A stretch of 64,000 nucleotides of DNA from Cymodocea nodosa (Eukaryota > Streptophyta > Magnoliopsida > Alismatales > Cymodoceaceae), in the NCBI GenBank assembly GCA_036874045.1, contig CM072346.1, positions 11,074,001 to 11,138,000 on the forward strand, written 5' to 3'. A program made the position numbers and the translations under genes. The notes beneath the pieces are model-generated. The model made no database searches and had not been told where the DNA came from. It worked only from the letters and a program-made list of their open reading frames with translations. Shown piece after piece: positions 23,141-35,392 of this stretch (within the stretch, counting starts at the first letter, position 1; every line of letters begins with the position of its first letter).

Positions 23141-24830
23141 TGTTTGCGGTTGTTAAGTTCTATTCTTAAACTTGTTTAATTTGCTTTTAAACTTATATCA
23201 ATAATTACTTTTAGAAGTAAACAAACAACCTTTCACACAAATTAGATAGTAATTCCAATTTGTATTTTAACTACAAGTGCATAGTTATATTGTATTTGTG
23301 TGCAAGTACAGGTCAATCCCAAAGAGATTGAGTAAGAATTATGTACTGTTTCAATTTTTATATTGGAGTTTATATGTGTTTAGTTAAGGACTCTGTTGAG
23401 TTAAGGGTAACACAACAGACTTAGTTCGTGGAGTTATGGCTAACTCAACGAACTAACCTGGTGGACTTAAGTTAACTCTATGAGCCTATCTTTCCAATTA
23501 AATACTGCTATCTACAAAGGAATGCAGCCAACCATTGGGCGATTCCACAGAATGTAAATCAGTGGTTGTTAGTCATCGTGTTTGGCTCGGAATCGACCCG
23601 ATATTAAGAAAGTATCCTCACAGACCTCCGATGGTTGGTGATTTTGGTAGTGGTGTGGAGCTTCAAGGAACTTCTGATGCTGCCTGCAGTTAGCGCGGTC
23701 CTCCACCTCTACACACACACTTTCTTCGTCTTTCTCCTCTTCTTTTATATTTATTTCTGTAATAACTGCTTCTGCTTAGATGATCGGTTGGATTTCCTTC
23801 ATTCATATCAACGATGGTGATTTCTTCTTCATTCTAGGAGTGAATTCCTACGTGATACATGCAATCGTGTTTTTCCTTCGAATGTCCTATTTCTGCAACT
23901 GCTATAGTGGCATATTAGAAAATAAATGGTTTGTGGAGTTATAGATAACTCAACAGACTTACTTCGTTGATTTAACTATAAAACACGTGCAATAAAGAAA
24001 TAACTTATAAGCTTGCTAACACAATGTGTTACCTTAGTGTATATTCAATTAACTCAATGCGTATAGTTATTCTAACTTAACGAATTAAACATGTGCAGCT
24101 CACGTGATATACTAAGGCATTTAAATTCAACACATGCATAATTCTAACTTAACGAGTTCAGATATACAACTTACAGTTTTTACTCAATAACTCAACGAGT
24201 TCTCACGTGACCTTTTTATACCTTTAAACTTGTAACTCAACAAGTTGGCACGTGATATTTCAATAGAAAGAATACTAACTCAATGAGTTGTTACTATGCA
24301 CCTGTACATGATATAAATATATGCAAATAAAATAGATCATGCTTAATACTATAAAACCACACTTAAATCAGGTTTTCAGATAACGACACGTGTCCTTAGT
24401 AAATTTTATGATAAAAAGATATTTCGGATACTTGCAAACCTAACTATCCGATGCTTAGATGCATTTCGAATAGTTACCAGATAACTAATCGAAAATTCAC
24501 TTAAGTCACGCATTTATGTTTCAACATGTGTACTTCAGGAAATAATAAAATATTCTTTAAGCATTTAAAACATAACTGTCCAGTACATGCAATATAACTC
24601 TCCGAAATAACAAAAAATTCAGATACTTAAGAATTAAAAACCTACAACTTACCGACAATTCAGAAATGTACTAAATTAACGTTAATTTCCTGAAATTGTG
24701 CAGATTCCTTCATTAAAGCATATAATAGTGCAATTATAACATAATGGCTTAATTCTCATATGATAAGCTAAATATTCTGCAATTAACCATCATTTAACCA
24801 TTAATATTATGCACTTTTTCATTCTAAACA
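23141..24830 (-). repeat. LTR-B, 5' LTR of Gyp-1
   Basis: Starts at 24830 (TGTTTAGAATGAAAAAGTGC on the minus strand) and ends at 23141 with GCAAACA. Compared with the 3' LTR it lacks several hundred bases after about 23558 (between GAATGTAAAT and GTGGTTGTTAGTCATCG), which explains its shorter length. Confidence 0.88.
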
Positions 24831-25755
24831 TAGCTCATTTCCTTCTTTTTGCTCAGCTTCTACATCTCTTCTTCTCCAATTGTCAAATTTCCAAACTTAC
24901 TATGTTTGCAACTCCTTTTCTGAAATTGCTTGGAATTTCGAACTTCTTTTGATGTTCGAGAATTTTTCTAGATATGAATATTCATACTTGATTTTTCAAT
25001 TTGGGATCCAGATTGAATATTCAGACTTGGTTTTTGAGATTGGGATCCTGGTTGTAATGTAGCTCGTACTCTCTATTAGTAGTCAAACTTTGTCTTCACA
25101 TTCAGCATGTTCATCCACTTAATCCACAATTCATAATCCACATACTAATTTCAATTTCAAATTATCCACGATTTCCACTATCTTTTTGAATTTCCACTAT
25201 CTCCACTATCATTTTTAATTTCCACGATCTCCACTCGTAGATTCACCAAAACTTTATCTTTCTGGAGATTTGTAGAATATCTTCTAAGTCTTCATTTTAG
25301 TCGAACACTTATCTATAACTCTTCGAGTTTTTACACTTGCAAAATACATGACTGAACATAGAAAACTTATATGTTCGTTAGTCATTTTATAAAACTCGAA
25401 CAGTTATCTATCTATGCGTATAAAAACTCAAACAGTTATTTAACTCTTCGATTTTCATTGCCGAACACACAAGGAAAACACGTGATAACTTAAAACATTA
25501 AAAACACACATGCAGATAACTTAACTATATGAGTTTTTAACATAACTCTTCGACTAAATCGAAACGTTAACTATTTGAAAGTTTAACTATTTGAAATTCT
25601 AACTATCCGAAAACTTTAACTATTCGAAATTTTAAATGAAACTTTTCGATAACTTGTCAACATTTAATTACGTGACTATTATACTTAGAAAATATTATTT
25701 GGACTTATTTATAAACTTTAATAAAGCATTTATCATCAAAACAAAATTCCTAACA
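24831..25755 (-). repeat. LTR-E, minus copy, 3' end cut by Gyp-1
   Basis: Begins at 25755 with TGTTAGGAATTTTGTTTTGATG on the minus strand and stops at the LTR-B boundary 24831. Its part 24840-25255 is inverted relative to 25760-26165. Confidence 0.7.
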
Positions 25756-26407
25756 AAGTGGACATAGTGGAAATTCAAAAAGACAATGGAAATCATGGAT
25801 AATTTGAATTTGAAATTAGTACATGGATTATGGATTAAGTGGATGAACTTGCTAAACATGAAGTCATTGTTTGACTACTATAAATAAAGGATACAAGCTA
25901 CATTACGATCATCTCAATCTCAAATACCAAGTTTGAATATTCAACTGCATATCCAATCCCAATCTCAAATACCAAGTCTAAATATTCAACTACATATCCA
26001 ATCCCAATTTCAAATCTAGAAAAATTCTCCAACATTAGAAGAAGTTCGGAATTCCAAGTAATTTCAGAAAAGGAGCTGTAAACGTAAGAAGTTTGGAAAT
26101 TTGACAACAGAAGAAGAAGAGATATAGAAGTTAAGCAAAAAGAAGGAAAAAGAGCTACGTGCATAAAGATCAGGTTTTAGCTTAGAATAAGGATTTCATT
26201 TTCTATTTGAATTGTATATCGAATTTTACCATATCAAAATCGACAAGAAGGGAATTGAGCTGAAAAGAAATTGTAAATTCTTTCTTTAAAGTTTATAAAA
26301 AATAGAATTTTATTCACAAGTGTTTTTTGCTCTTGTTTTATCTATTGGTAATTTTTAATTACTAAAGACACAATTCACCCCCCCTCTTGTGATACAACGA
26401 TCCTACA
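25756..26407 (+). repeat. LTR-E, plus copy, 5' truncated
   Basis: Homologous in inverted orientation to 24831-25255. It ends with AATTCACCCCCCCTCTTGTG...ATCCTACA, a copia-type LTR 3' end like that of LTR-A. Confidence 0.7.
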
Positions 26408-26409
26408 AA

Positions 26410-26640
26410 GAATTTAATCAGTTTAGAAGAAATAAAGTGTGAGATTTAGTTCCTAAACTTCAAGATCATTCAATTATAGGCATTAAATGGGTATTTAGGA
26501 ATAAATCTGATGAAACAGGACATGTGGTTAGAAATAAGGCTAGATTAGTTACCCAAGGGTATAACCAATTAGAATGAATAGATTTTGAAGAAACCTTTGC
26601 TCCTATAGCTAGGTTAGAATCAATTAGAATTCAAATTAAT
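26410..26640 (+). pseudogene. pol: Ty1/copia reverse transcriptase fragment
   Basis: The conceptual product contains VPKLQDHSIIGIKWVFRNK, ARLVTQGYNQ and FEETFAPIARLESI, the N-terminal RT block of copia elements, with stops after NKV and QLE. It differs from the Cop-1 RT at many residues, so it comes from another copia family, perhaps that of LTR-E. It is joined directly to the truncated Cop-1 gag. Confidence 0.85.
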
Positions 26641-26662
26641 TTACTGAAAGAACAAACTAAAA

Positions 26663-28264
26663 ATGAAGAAAGAAATAGCCTTCGAAATTAATTCAGATTC
26701 TGATATATCTACTGATTCTGACGAGGATTTGATTTTGCTGACTAGGAAATTCAAGAAAGCATGGAAAGCTAGGAAACAGCAAAGGAACAAAAATGATAAA
26801 CCCTCAACGTCAAAATCATTGAATGACAAGAATTCTTCATCTAGAAAGTATGTATATTACAATTGTAAGAAACCTGGACATCTTTCTCTAGATTGTCCTA
26901 TTAGGAAAAATGAAAAGCAAAGTAGGACAAATCAGAAGAAGACGGCTCAGAAAACTCAGAAAAAGTTTTACAAGAAAAAGGCTTTGAAGGTCACTTGGGA
27001 TGACACGTCTGAAGAGTTTGAATCTAAGGAATCAGCATCAAAATCTTCACATTCAGAAGGAGAACAAGAGTTAGATGACGTTGCTCATGTGTGCTTCATG
27101 GCAGATGAGTCTGAGGTAATATCTGATCCTGAAAGTCATTCAGATTTCAACTTTGATGAATTATTATGCGCTTATCTTGCATTATTACAAAAACTTAAAG
27201 TATGTAAACTAGAAAATAAGAATATTAGAAAATCTTCATCCATTATGGAAGAAGAAAATTGTTTCATGTCTACTACTTTAGAAAAGTTTAAATGTGATAA
27301 TGAAAATCATGCAAGAGATTTGCAAAAATTAAGATTTAATGAATGTATCTTGCATGAACAAATACAGAATATAAATGCTGAAAAATTAAAGATAGAATCT
27401 GAAAATGAAATGTTGAGAAACAATATAAATGAACTTGAATTAGAAATAGATAAATTAAAACTGAAACAGCAAGATTTAAATTCTACCTTTGAGAAATGGA
27501 ATTTAAGTCAAACTAAGTTAGACAAACTAACTAGTACCCCTACGGTGTCTTATAAATTTGGCTTAGGATTTGATTATCCTGAATATCTTTAATCTCAAGC
27601 CAATAAAGGATTTATTAGTTGCAGTTCAAGTAAATCTAAGACTAAAATTCCTTTTATTATGAAACAAGGTAATAAATATGTAGAAGTAGATACTTCAAGG
27701 GATGAATCATGTAGTAATAATATAAATCAATGTGATTTGTCAAATTGTACTTCTAACATGACTATAAATGTTTCTAAAAATCTTGTTTCTTGTTCTGGAA
27801 ATTCAGTTTCTAATGTTTCTAAAATTTCAGACAATTGTAGTAAACTGAAAATTCAGAAACCTAAGCATGTAATTCAATACACTGGTATTAGACCAATTAC
27901 TCATTCTGCATGTGATAAAACAAAAAATTCTTGTGCATAAAAAGATTTTGTATGTACGGAAAGTGTTAATACAAGTACAAAATCTTGGTATGAACTTACA
28001 GAAATGTATAAGCATGACCAAAATAAATTAACATCTGATAAAAATATGTTTGGTCTTGATTATACTACATCTGAAAACAAAAAGAATGATTGCAAAAGCA
28101 ATAATGCTATATGTGAGTATGAAGCTAATGATAAATCAATAATACTTACAACTAATAAGGATATAAATGATAATGTTAAACTATTTTTAAACAAAAAGAA
28201 GAAATATGCGTTTAATGAACTTGGTCCTCAACAACATTGGGTACCAAGAAAAAGTTTTTCTTAA
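26663..28264 (+). pseudogene. gag: Cop-1 gag (C-terminal two thirds) and linker
   Basis: The first part matches the minus-strand gag at 80-1470: KKEIAF...DLILLTRKFKKAWK, then a zinc knuckle reading YYNCKKPGHLSLDC, in which the first cysteine is replaced by tyrosine. An acidic stretch and a long coiled coil follow (27160-27500). The linker ends GPQQHWVPRKSFS, as in copia polyproteins just before the protease. The frame is the same as pol, and only stops at 27590, 27938 and 28262 interrupt it. The N-terminal UBN2 region is missing, replaced by an unrelated RT scrap at 26640. Gag would package the element RNA; this copy could not. Confidence 0.9.
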
Positions 28265-28267
28265 TTT

Positions 28268-31200
28268 GTGTTGCAGGAGGAAACAACAACAAAATGGATC
28301 TTGGACAGTGGAGTGTCAAGTCACATGACCGGACAAAAAAGTCTATTACAAAATTTTACAAATACCATGAAAGGAAGTGTAACATTTGGAAACAAAAGCA
28401 AAGATAAAATCATAGGTATGGGCAATGTTCAAATAACTCCTACTTGTGTTATTTCGAATGTACTATATGTAGAAAACCTAGGATTTAATTTGCTGAGTGT
28501 CATAAAACTAACTGAAAATGGATATTATGTAGTGTTTGAAGATAATGTATGCAAAATAATTGATAAAAATACAGATGAAATTAAGTTTATTGCTAAAAGA
28601 AAAGGTTCCGTATGTATTTTATCTTTACCTTCTGGTGTAGTTGATTTAAATTCATGTTTGCTAGCTGAAACTAGTGATGCATATCTATGGCATAGAAGGA
28701 TTGGGCATATAAATATGAGACTGTTACATAAACTATCTAGAAAACATTTAGTGAGAGGTTTACCAAAGATTAAATACTCAAAGAACTTTATGTGTGATGC
28801 ATGTGAGTTAGGTAAACTTCACAAAAACTCTTTTAAATCCAAAACTGATATTTCAAGCAAGAGAGTCTTAGAACTTATACATATGGATCTATTTGGACCA
28901 ACAAGAATCATGAGTCTTGGTGGTAAACGGTATGTATTTGTTTTAGTAGATGACTTCTCTAGATACACTTGGGTATATTTTCTAGCATCTAAGACAGAAG
29001 TTTTTGAAAAATTTAAAATGTTTTGCAATTTTGTTCAAAATGAGCAAAGTGTCTCTATTCAAAAACTTAGGAGTGATCATGGAACTGAATTTGATAATGA
29101 TCAAATGGATAACTATTGTAATGAGTATGGCATTGATCACAGATTTTCTTTTCCAAGAGCACCGTGTCAAAATGGTGTTCTTGAGAAAAAGAATAGATCA
29201 CTTCAAGAAATGGCCAGAACTATGTTGAATGAACATAAGTTACCTCAAAATCTTTGGGCTGAAGTAGTAAATACAGCTTGTTATGTTATTAACAGAAGTC
29301 ATTTAAGACATCATGTTAATAAAACTCCTTTTGAAATTATGTTTAATAGGGTTCCAAAAATTTCCTATATAAAACCATTTGGCTGCAAGTGTTTTATTCT
29401 TAATACTTAGGATAAAAGGGATAAATTTCAAGCCAAATCGAATGAAGGAATTTTTGTAGGTTACTCTACTAGAAGTAAAGCCTATAGAGTATATAACAAG
29501 ACTTCTAGGACTATTGAAGAAACCCTCCATGTAAGCTTCAATGAAAATTCTCTTAGAGAATCTCAATCTAAAGCTGATAATGATGATATGATCAATTTTC
29601 CAAATGAGTTAGAGATCAATAGAGAGATTGATGATTTATTTAAGAAAATCAAAAATATGAACTTAAATGATCAAACTAATGATGAAAGTGATGGACTTTC
29701 AGATGTTGATGAGAATATTGAGGAAAATCAGAGAAATTGGCGTTATTCTTCATCACATCCCATTACTCAAGTCATTGGTAATATTAATGAGGGAGTTAAA
29801 ACTAGAGCTTCAGTAAATTTAAATAGTATGTGTATGTTTGTTTCTATGGTGGAACCAAGGAATATACAAGAAGCATTATCTGATGAAAATTGGATAGTGG
29901 CAATGCAAGAAGAACTAAATCAATTCATCAGAAATGATGTATGGGAATTAGTCTCTCCACTAGAAAATCAGTCCATAATAGGTACAAAGTGGATCTTTAA
30001 AAACAAAACTAACAAAACTGGTCAAATTATAAGGAATAAAGCTAGATTAGTTGCACAAGGGTATACACAGGAAGAAGGATTAGATTATGATGAAACATTT
30101 GCTCCTGTGGCTAGGTTAGAAAGTATTAGAATATTATTGGCCTATGCTTGTTATATGGATTTTAAATTATATCAAATGGATGTAAAGAGTGCATTTCTAA
30201 ATGATTTAATTAATGAAGAAGTCTATGTAAAACAACCACCTGGATTTAAAGATATTAAAAATCCTGACTTTGTGTATAAATTGAAGAAAGCCTTATATGG
30301 TTTGAAGCAAGCACCTAGATCATGGTATGAAAGATTGTCTACTTTTTTAATAGAAAAGGGTTATATCATGGGAAAAGTGGATCATACTCTATTTATTAAG
30401 AGAGATGGTAAAGATCAGATTGTTGTTCAAATATACGTGGATGATATAATCTTTGGAGCAACCTTTGATAAGTTGATAGAAATATTCTCTGAAGAGATGA
30501 CTAATCTGTTTGAAATGAGTATGATAGGAGAACATTCATATTTTCTAGGACTTCAAATTAAGCAAATGGATAAAGGTATATTTTTAAATCAGGAAAAATA
30601 TGCAGATGAAATGCTTAAGAAATTTAATTTTAATGATACAAGGATTCGAGGAACTCCTATGAGTACTACTTTAAAGTTAGATATTGATGACATAGGAAAA
30701 TCTATAGATCAAAGAAAATACAGAAGTATGATTGGTTCTTTACTTTATTTGACTGCTAGTAGACCTGATATTATGTTTGCTATGTGTGTTTGTGCTAGAT
30801 TTCAATCTAATCCTAAAGAATCACACTTAATTGCAGTTAAAAGAATATTTAGATATATAGAAGGAACTAAAAATTTTGGACTGTATTATTCTAAGGATAG
30901 TTCAATAGATCTTATAGGATATACTAATGTTGATTATGCAGGATCTAAATCTGATAGAAAGAGTACTAGTGGCACATGTCAATTATTGGGAAATAATTTG
31001 GTGTCATGGTTTAGTAAAAAGCAAAACTATGTAGCACTTTCTACTACAGAAGTTGAATATGTTGCTGCTACACTGTGTTGCACTCAAATTCTGTGGATAA
31101 GGCAAACTTTAGAAGATTTTGGATTATCTTATGATACAACTGAGATTTATTGTGATAGTAGTTCTGCAATAAATCTTTCCAAAAATCCTGTATTACATTC

Positions 31201-31384
31201 AAGAGCAAAGCATATAGAGGTTAGACATCATTTTCTAAGAGATAACGTAATTAAAGGAAAAATTAAATTAGAATTTGTGTCGAGTAAAAATCAATTAGCT
31301 GATATATTTTCAAAACCTCTAGACGAAAATACATTCTGCAACATTAGATTAAATTTAGGTATTTGTAGGCTATGTGATGTGTAA
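28268..31384 (+). pseudogene. pol: Cop-1 pol: protease, integrase, reverse transcriptase, RNase H
   Basis: Protease: WILDSGVSSHMTG at about 28292. Integrase: HHCC finger (WHRRIGHINM...MCDACELGK, 28690-28815) and DDE residues in HMDLFGPT, RSDHGTEFDN and NGVLEKKNR. RT: VKQPPGFKDI, YGLKQAPRSWYERL and the catalytic YVDD at 30434-30445. RNase H: YAGSKSDRKSTSGTC, CDSSSAINLSKNP and ADIFSKPLDENTF. The order IN before RT marks Ty1/copia. The whole is one frame with a single stop at 29408-29410, so it is a well preserved copy. It ends at 31384 with RLCDV. Confidence 0.95.
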
Positions 31385-32971
31385 AATGCTTAAACTCCAC
31401 ATAAAAAGATAAATATTATTGATGATGTTGTTCACCTCATAGATATTTTATACTTATTATAAATATCTAAAGTAATATCTAAACTGCTGCTTAAGATACT
31501 ATGTATTTATTGTAAAATCATAGTAGTATCTTATTGATTTTAAGTAGTTTATCAATTTTAATGGTTTTTATGATTTTAACTGGAAGTGTAAATGAAAAAC
31601 ATTAAATACTTCTAACATTCTAAAATTTTGATTAAATGTTTTCTTTGAATCAAGGAAAATGCATATGATCATGCATAAATTTGACTTAATTGATTAAACT
31701 TGTAGAATAAGTTATATGTAACTCATCTTAAACTGTTAATCAAAAGTATAAGCTTATTAAAACTGATTCATATTCTCAATACAATCATAGAAGTAAAAAT
31801 TGTATGAGATTTGTGTTTTATTGCATCTGTATTAATGGAATACATATATACTATGCTTAAAATGAAATGTGCTTACAAAGTGAAAATCTTTGAGAGTTTA
31901 TTGATCAGTTTGATCACGAGCCTTTTGTACTTTAGTAGATAGGTATGTAAGGATTGTTGTCCTGAAATAGGATTCTTTAAATCTGGCAACCTAAGGTCCT
32001 GATCAGATCTGGGATTGTTGACTGAAAGCTCATTACACGAGTACATTAGAAAGCTCTTGTATGATTCAAGCTTTTCAAACTAACTTTTAAAGAAAATTAT
32101 CAATATTTACTGTTTTGAAAAGAAAAAGTTGTTTCATTAATTACAGATATCTTTGAATCGCATATAGTTTATACCAATATGACTACTGATTTATTGAATC
32201 AACATTAGTACTTTTGAAAACGTTTATTTGAGATACATTCTTTTATTCTCTTTGAATTAATCAAATTGATTTCAAAGTTGTGTTTTGATTCATATACAGT
32301 AGGAATTGATTCTGGAAATCATTTTTGATGATGTCAGGATAACGGAAGTCTTTGAAAAGAAAATGTAAAAGTATAGTTATACTTAACATCTATTGTCACT
32401 ACAAGTATATTTTGTATTTTGATTGAATATATTTGAAGTATATTTGTAGGGGGAGCATTAACAATGTCAAAAATAGATTAATATAATTTAAAATACAAAT
32501 CTTAGTTAATCTGAATTAATGTCCTCTTAAAATCTTCATGAAATAATTTAAAAAGACAAATAAACTATTCTAGATTCTAAAGACAAAATGTTCAAATAGT
32601 TTACAATGTTCTCAAGATAATGTTAAGTTTAGCATGTGTGTTGTTTTCGAAAGGTTTTAGTTGGAAGCATCCGAAACTTGTTTAAGTGTACTAACTAGAC
32701 GTTATATTAGATAAGGTAACATGTAAAACTGCCTCTAGACAATGTTTTACTCATTAGGTTAGTTAACTCAACGAGTTATACTTGAATATTTCGGGTACCT
32801 TGATTGAATAAACTTTATTCAATATTTATTTAATTTCTAAACCCGACTTCTCTTCACATTGAGTTATACGCCTAAAAACCTTATTTAAACACTTATTACA
32901 CGGGGACTTAGGTTATTTGTAAACTTTGTCAAGAAAATCTTTCCCGCTTGTTGCTGTTACAACCTACAACG
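31385..32971 (+). other. Noncoding module between pol and 3' ORF, copy A
   Basis: No coding potential. The part 31740-32560 matches the Gyp-1 3' noncoding region. It has a splice-donor-like AG|GTATGTAAGG (31941), an acceptor-like TTCATATACAG (about 32298) and a polypurine GTAGGGGGAG (32447). The final 300 bases contain GTTAACTCAACGAGTT. Confidence 0.75.
31941..31952 (+). promoter_or_regulatory. Conserved splice-donor-like site
   Basis: GATAG|GTATGTAAGG, strong plant 5' splice consensus, kept in copy B (34412) and in Gyp-1 (7257, minus). It could give a spliced RNA for the 3' ORF. Confidence 0.45.
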
Positions 32972-33255
32972 ATGGTCTCCAAGTTCTACAAAGGTCATGG
33001 CAGAGGAAAAGGCAAAAGTAGAAGAGATGCAAAAGGAAAAGAAATAGAGAATGATGAAGTTCCACGTACTTGGTTCAAGAAAATATTTCGAGTAGACAAA
33101 AGGTTAGAAGAACTTTATAAAGATTACTTCTTTTCTCAAGATATATTAGATGAAGTTAGACAGGAACTTCAACATATTGATGCAAGTATTACATACATGG
33201 GTATTTGAAGTAAATATGATAGAGAATACAGAATGAAATGTGCTGAGATTGCATT
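32972..33255 (+). pseudogene. 3' ORF N-terminus, duplication copy A
   Basis: ATG at 32972 opens VSKFYKGHGRGKGKSRRDAK, then a helical stretch with TWFKKIFRVDKRLEELYKDY and DASITYMGI. A stop at 33206 and then the duplication junction end it. Copy B, at 35393, reads on into the rest of the ORF but has TTG in place of this ATG. Confidence 0.75.
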
Positions 33256-33854
33256 TGTGTTTGTGCTAGATTTCAATCTAATCCTAAAGAATCACACTCA
33301 ATTGCAGTTAAAAGAATATTTAGATATATACAAGGAACTAAAAATTTCAGACTGTATTATTCTAAGGATAGTTCAATAGATCTTATAGAATATACTAATG
33401 TTGATTATGTAGGATCTAAATCTGATAGAAAAAGTACAAGTGGCACATGTCAATTATTGGGAAATAATTTGGTGTCATGGTTTAGTAAAAAGCAAAACTG
33501 TGTACCACTTTCTACAACCAAAGCTGAATATGTTGCTACTGCACTGTGTTGCACTCAGATTTTGTGGATAAGGTAAACTTTAGAAGATTTTGGATTATCT
33601 TATAATACGACTGAGATTTATTGTGATAGTAATTCTGCAATAAATCTTTCCAAAAATCCTATATTACATTCTAGAGCAAAGCATATAGAGGTTAGACATC
33701 ATTTTCTAAGAGATAACGTAATTAAAGGAAAAATTAAATTAGAATTTGTATCTAGTAAAAATCAATTAGCTGATATATTTACAAAACCTCTAGACGAAAA
33801 TACATTCTGCAACATTAGATTAAATTTGGGTATTTGTAGGCTATGTGATGTGTA
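33256..33854 (+). pseudogene. Duplicated RNase H C-terminus of Cop-1
   Basis: A second copy of the last 200 codons of pol (FQSNPKESHSIAVKRIF...ADIFTKPLDENTF...RLCDV), with several stops and substitutions. It has no start or upstream RT and is a by-product of the tandem duplication. Confidence 0.9.
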
Positions 33855-35392
33855 AAATGCTTAAACTCCACATAAAAAGATAAATAGTATTGATGATGTT
33901 GTTCACCTCATAGATATTATATACTTATCATAAATATCTAAAGTAATATCTAAACTGCTGCTTAAGATACTATGTATTTATTGTAAAATCATAATAGTAT
34001 CTTATTGATTTTAAGTAGTTTATCAATTTTAATGGTTTTTACAATTTTTAGTGGAAGTGTAAATGAAAAACATTAAGTACTCCTGACATTTTGAAATTTT
34101 GATTAAGTGTTTTCTTTGAATCAAGGAAAGTGCATACGATCATGCATAAATTTAACTTAATTGCTTAAACTTGTAGAATAATTTATATGTAACTCATCAT
34201 AAACTGCTAATCAAAAGTATAAGCTTATTGAAATTGATTCATATTTTCAGTAAAATCATAGAAGTAAAAATTGTATGAGATTTGTGTTTTATTGCATCTG
34301 TATTAATGGAATACATATATACTGTGCTTAAAATGAAAAGTGCTTACAAAGTGAAAATCTTTGAGAGTTTATTGATCAGTTTGATCACGAGCCTTTTGTA
34401 CTTGAGTAGATAGGTATGTAAGGATTGTTGTCCTGAAAAAGGATTCTTTCAATCTAGCAACCTAAGGTCCTGATCAAATATGGGATTGTTGACTAAAAGC
34501 TCATTACATGGGTACATTAGAAAGCTCTTGTATGATTCAAGCTTTTCAAACTAACTTTTAAAAAAAAAAAAGGTGTTTCATTAATTACAGATATCTTTGA
34601 ATTGAATATAGTTTCTACCAATATGACTAATGAGTTATTGAATCAACATTAGTACTTTTGAAAACGTTTATTTGAAATACCTTCTTTTATTCTCCTTGAA
34701 TTAATCATATTGAGTTCAAAGTTGTGTTTTGATTCATATACAGTAGGACTTGTTTCTGGAAATCATTTTTGATGAAGTCAGAATAACGAAAGTTTCTAAA
34801 AAGAAAATTTAACATAGTTATACTTAACATCTATTGTTATACAAGTATATTTTGTATTTTTATTGAATATATATATATAAAGTATATTTGTAGGGGGAGG
34901 ATTAACAATGTCCAAAATAGATTAATATAATTCAGAACACAAATCTTGGTTAATCTGAATTAATGTCCTCTTAAAAGCTTGATGAAATAATTTACAAAGA
35001 CAAATAAACTATTTTAGATTCAAAGGATAAGAATGTTAGAATAGTTTACAATGTTCTCAAGAAAATGATAAGGTATAGCTATTATGATGTGTTCGAAACG
35101 TTTCAGTTGGAAGCATCCGAAAATTGTTTTAAGTGTACTAACTAGACGTTATGTTAGATAAGGTAATGTGTAAAACTGCCTCAAGACAGCATTTTACTCA
35201 TTAGGTTAGTTAACTCAACGAGTTATGCTTGAATTTTTCGGGTACCTTGATTGAATAAACTATATTCAATACTCATTTGAAATCCTAACCCGACTTATAC
35301 ACATTGAGTAATTCACCTAAAAATCCTATTTAAACACTTATTACACTGGCACTCAGGTTATTCGTAAACCTTAGTCTGCAAATCTTTCTCGC
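33855..35392 (+). other. Noncoding module between pol and 3' ORF, copy B
   Basis: A copy of 31385-32947 with small indels, including the donor-like site at 34412 and GTAGGGGGAGG at 34890. No coding potential seen. Confidence 0.75.

Larger units (their letters stand above)
4348..24830 (-). mobile_element. Gyp-1: Athila-like Ty3/gypsy retrotransposon, nested insertions
   Basis: Read from right to left the element has a 5' LTR (23141-24830), tRNA-Asp PBS (23116-23133), zinc-knuckle gag, PR-RT-RH, IN, 3' ORF, capsid-type gag, F-box/FBA pseudogene, 3' noncoding module, PPT (6580-6592) and 3' LTR (4348-6579). The two LTRs share variants not found in the other LTR-B copies, such as AGAATTAAAAACCTACAACTTA, which supports one element. 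It contains an LTR-B insertion (17391-19478) and part of an LTR-D element (12480 to about 15345). No matching target-site duplication was found at the outer ends; the right flank is TAGCT and the left end is uncertain by some bases. The alternative is two partial elements joined near 11130-12107. Confidence 0.7.

Noticed and set aside
4343..24835. Target-site duplication around Gyp-1
   Set aside because: CTATT at the left and TAGCT at the right do not match; one end is likely altered.
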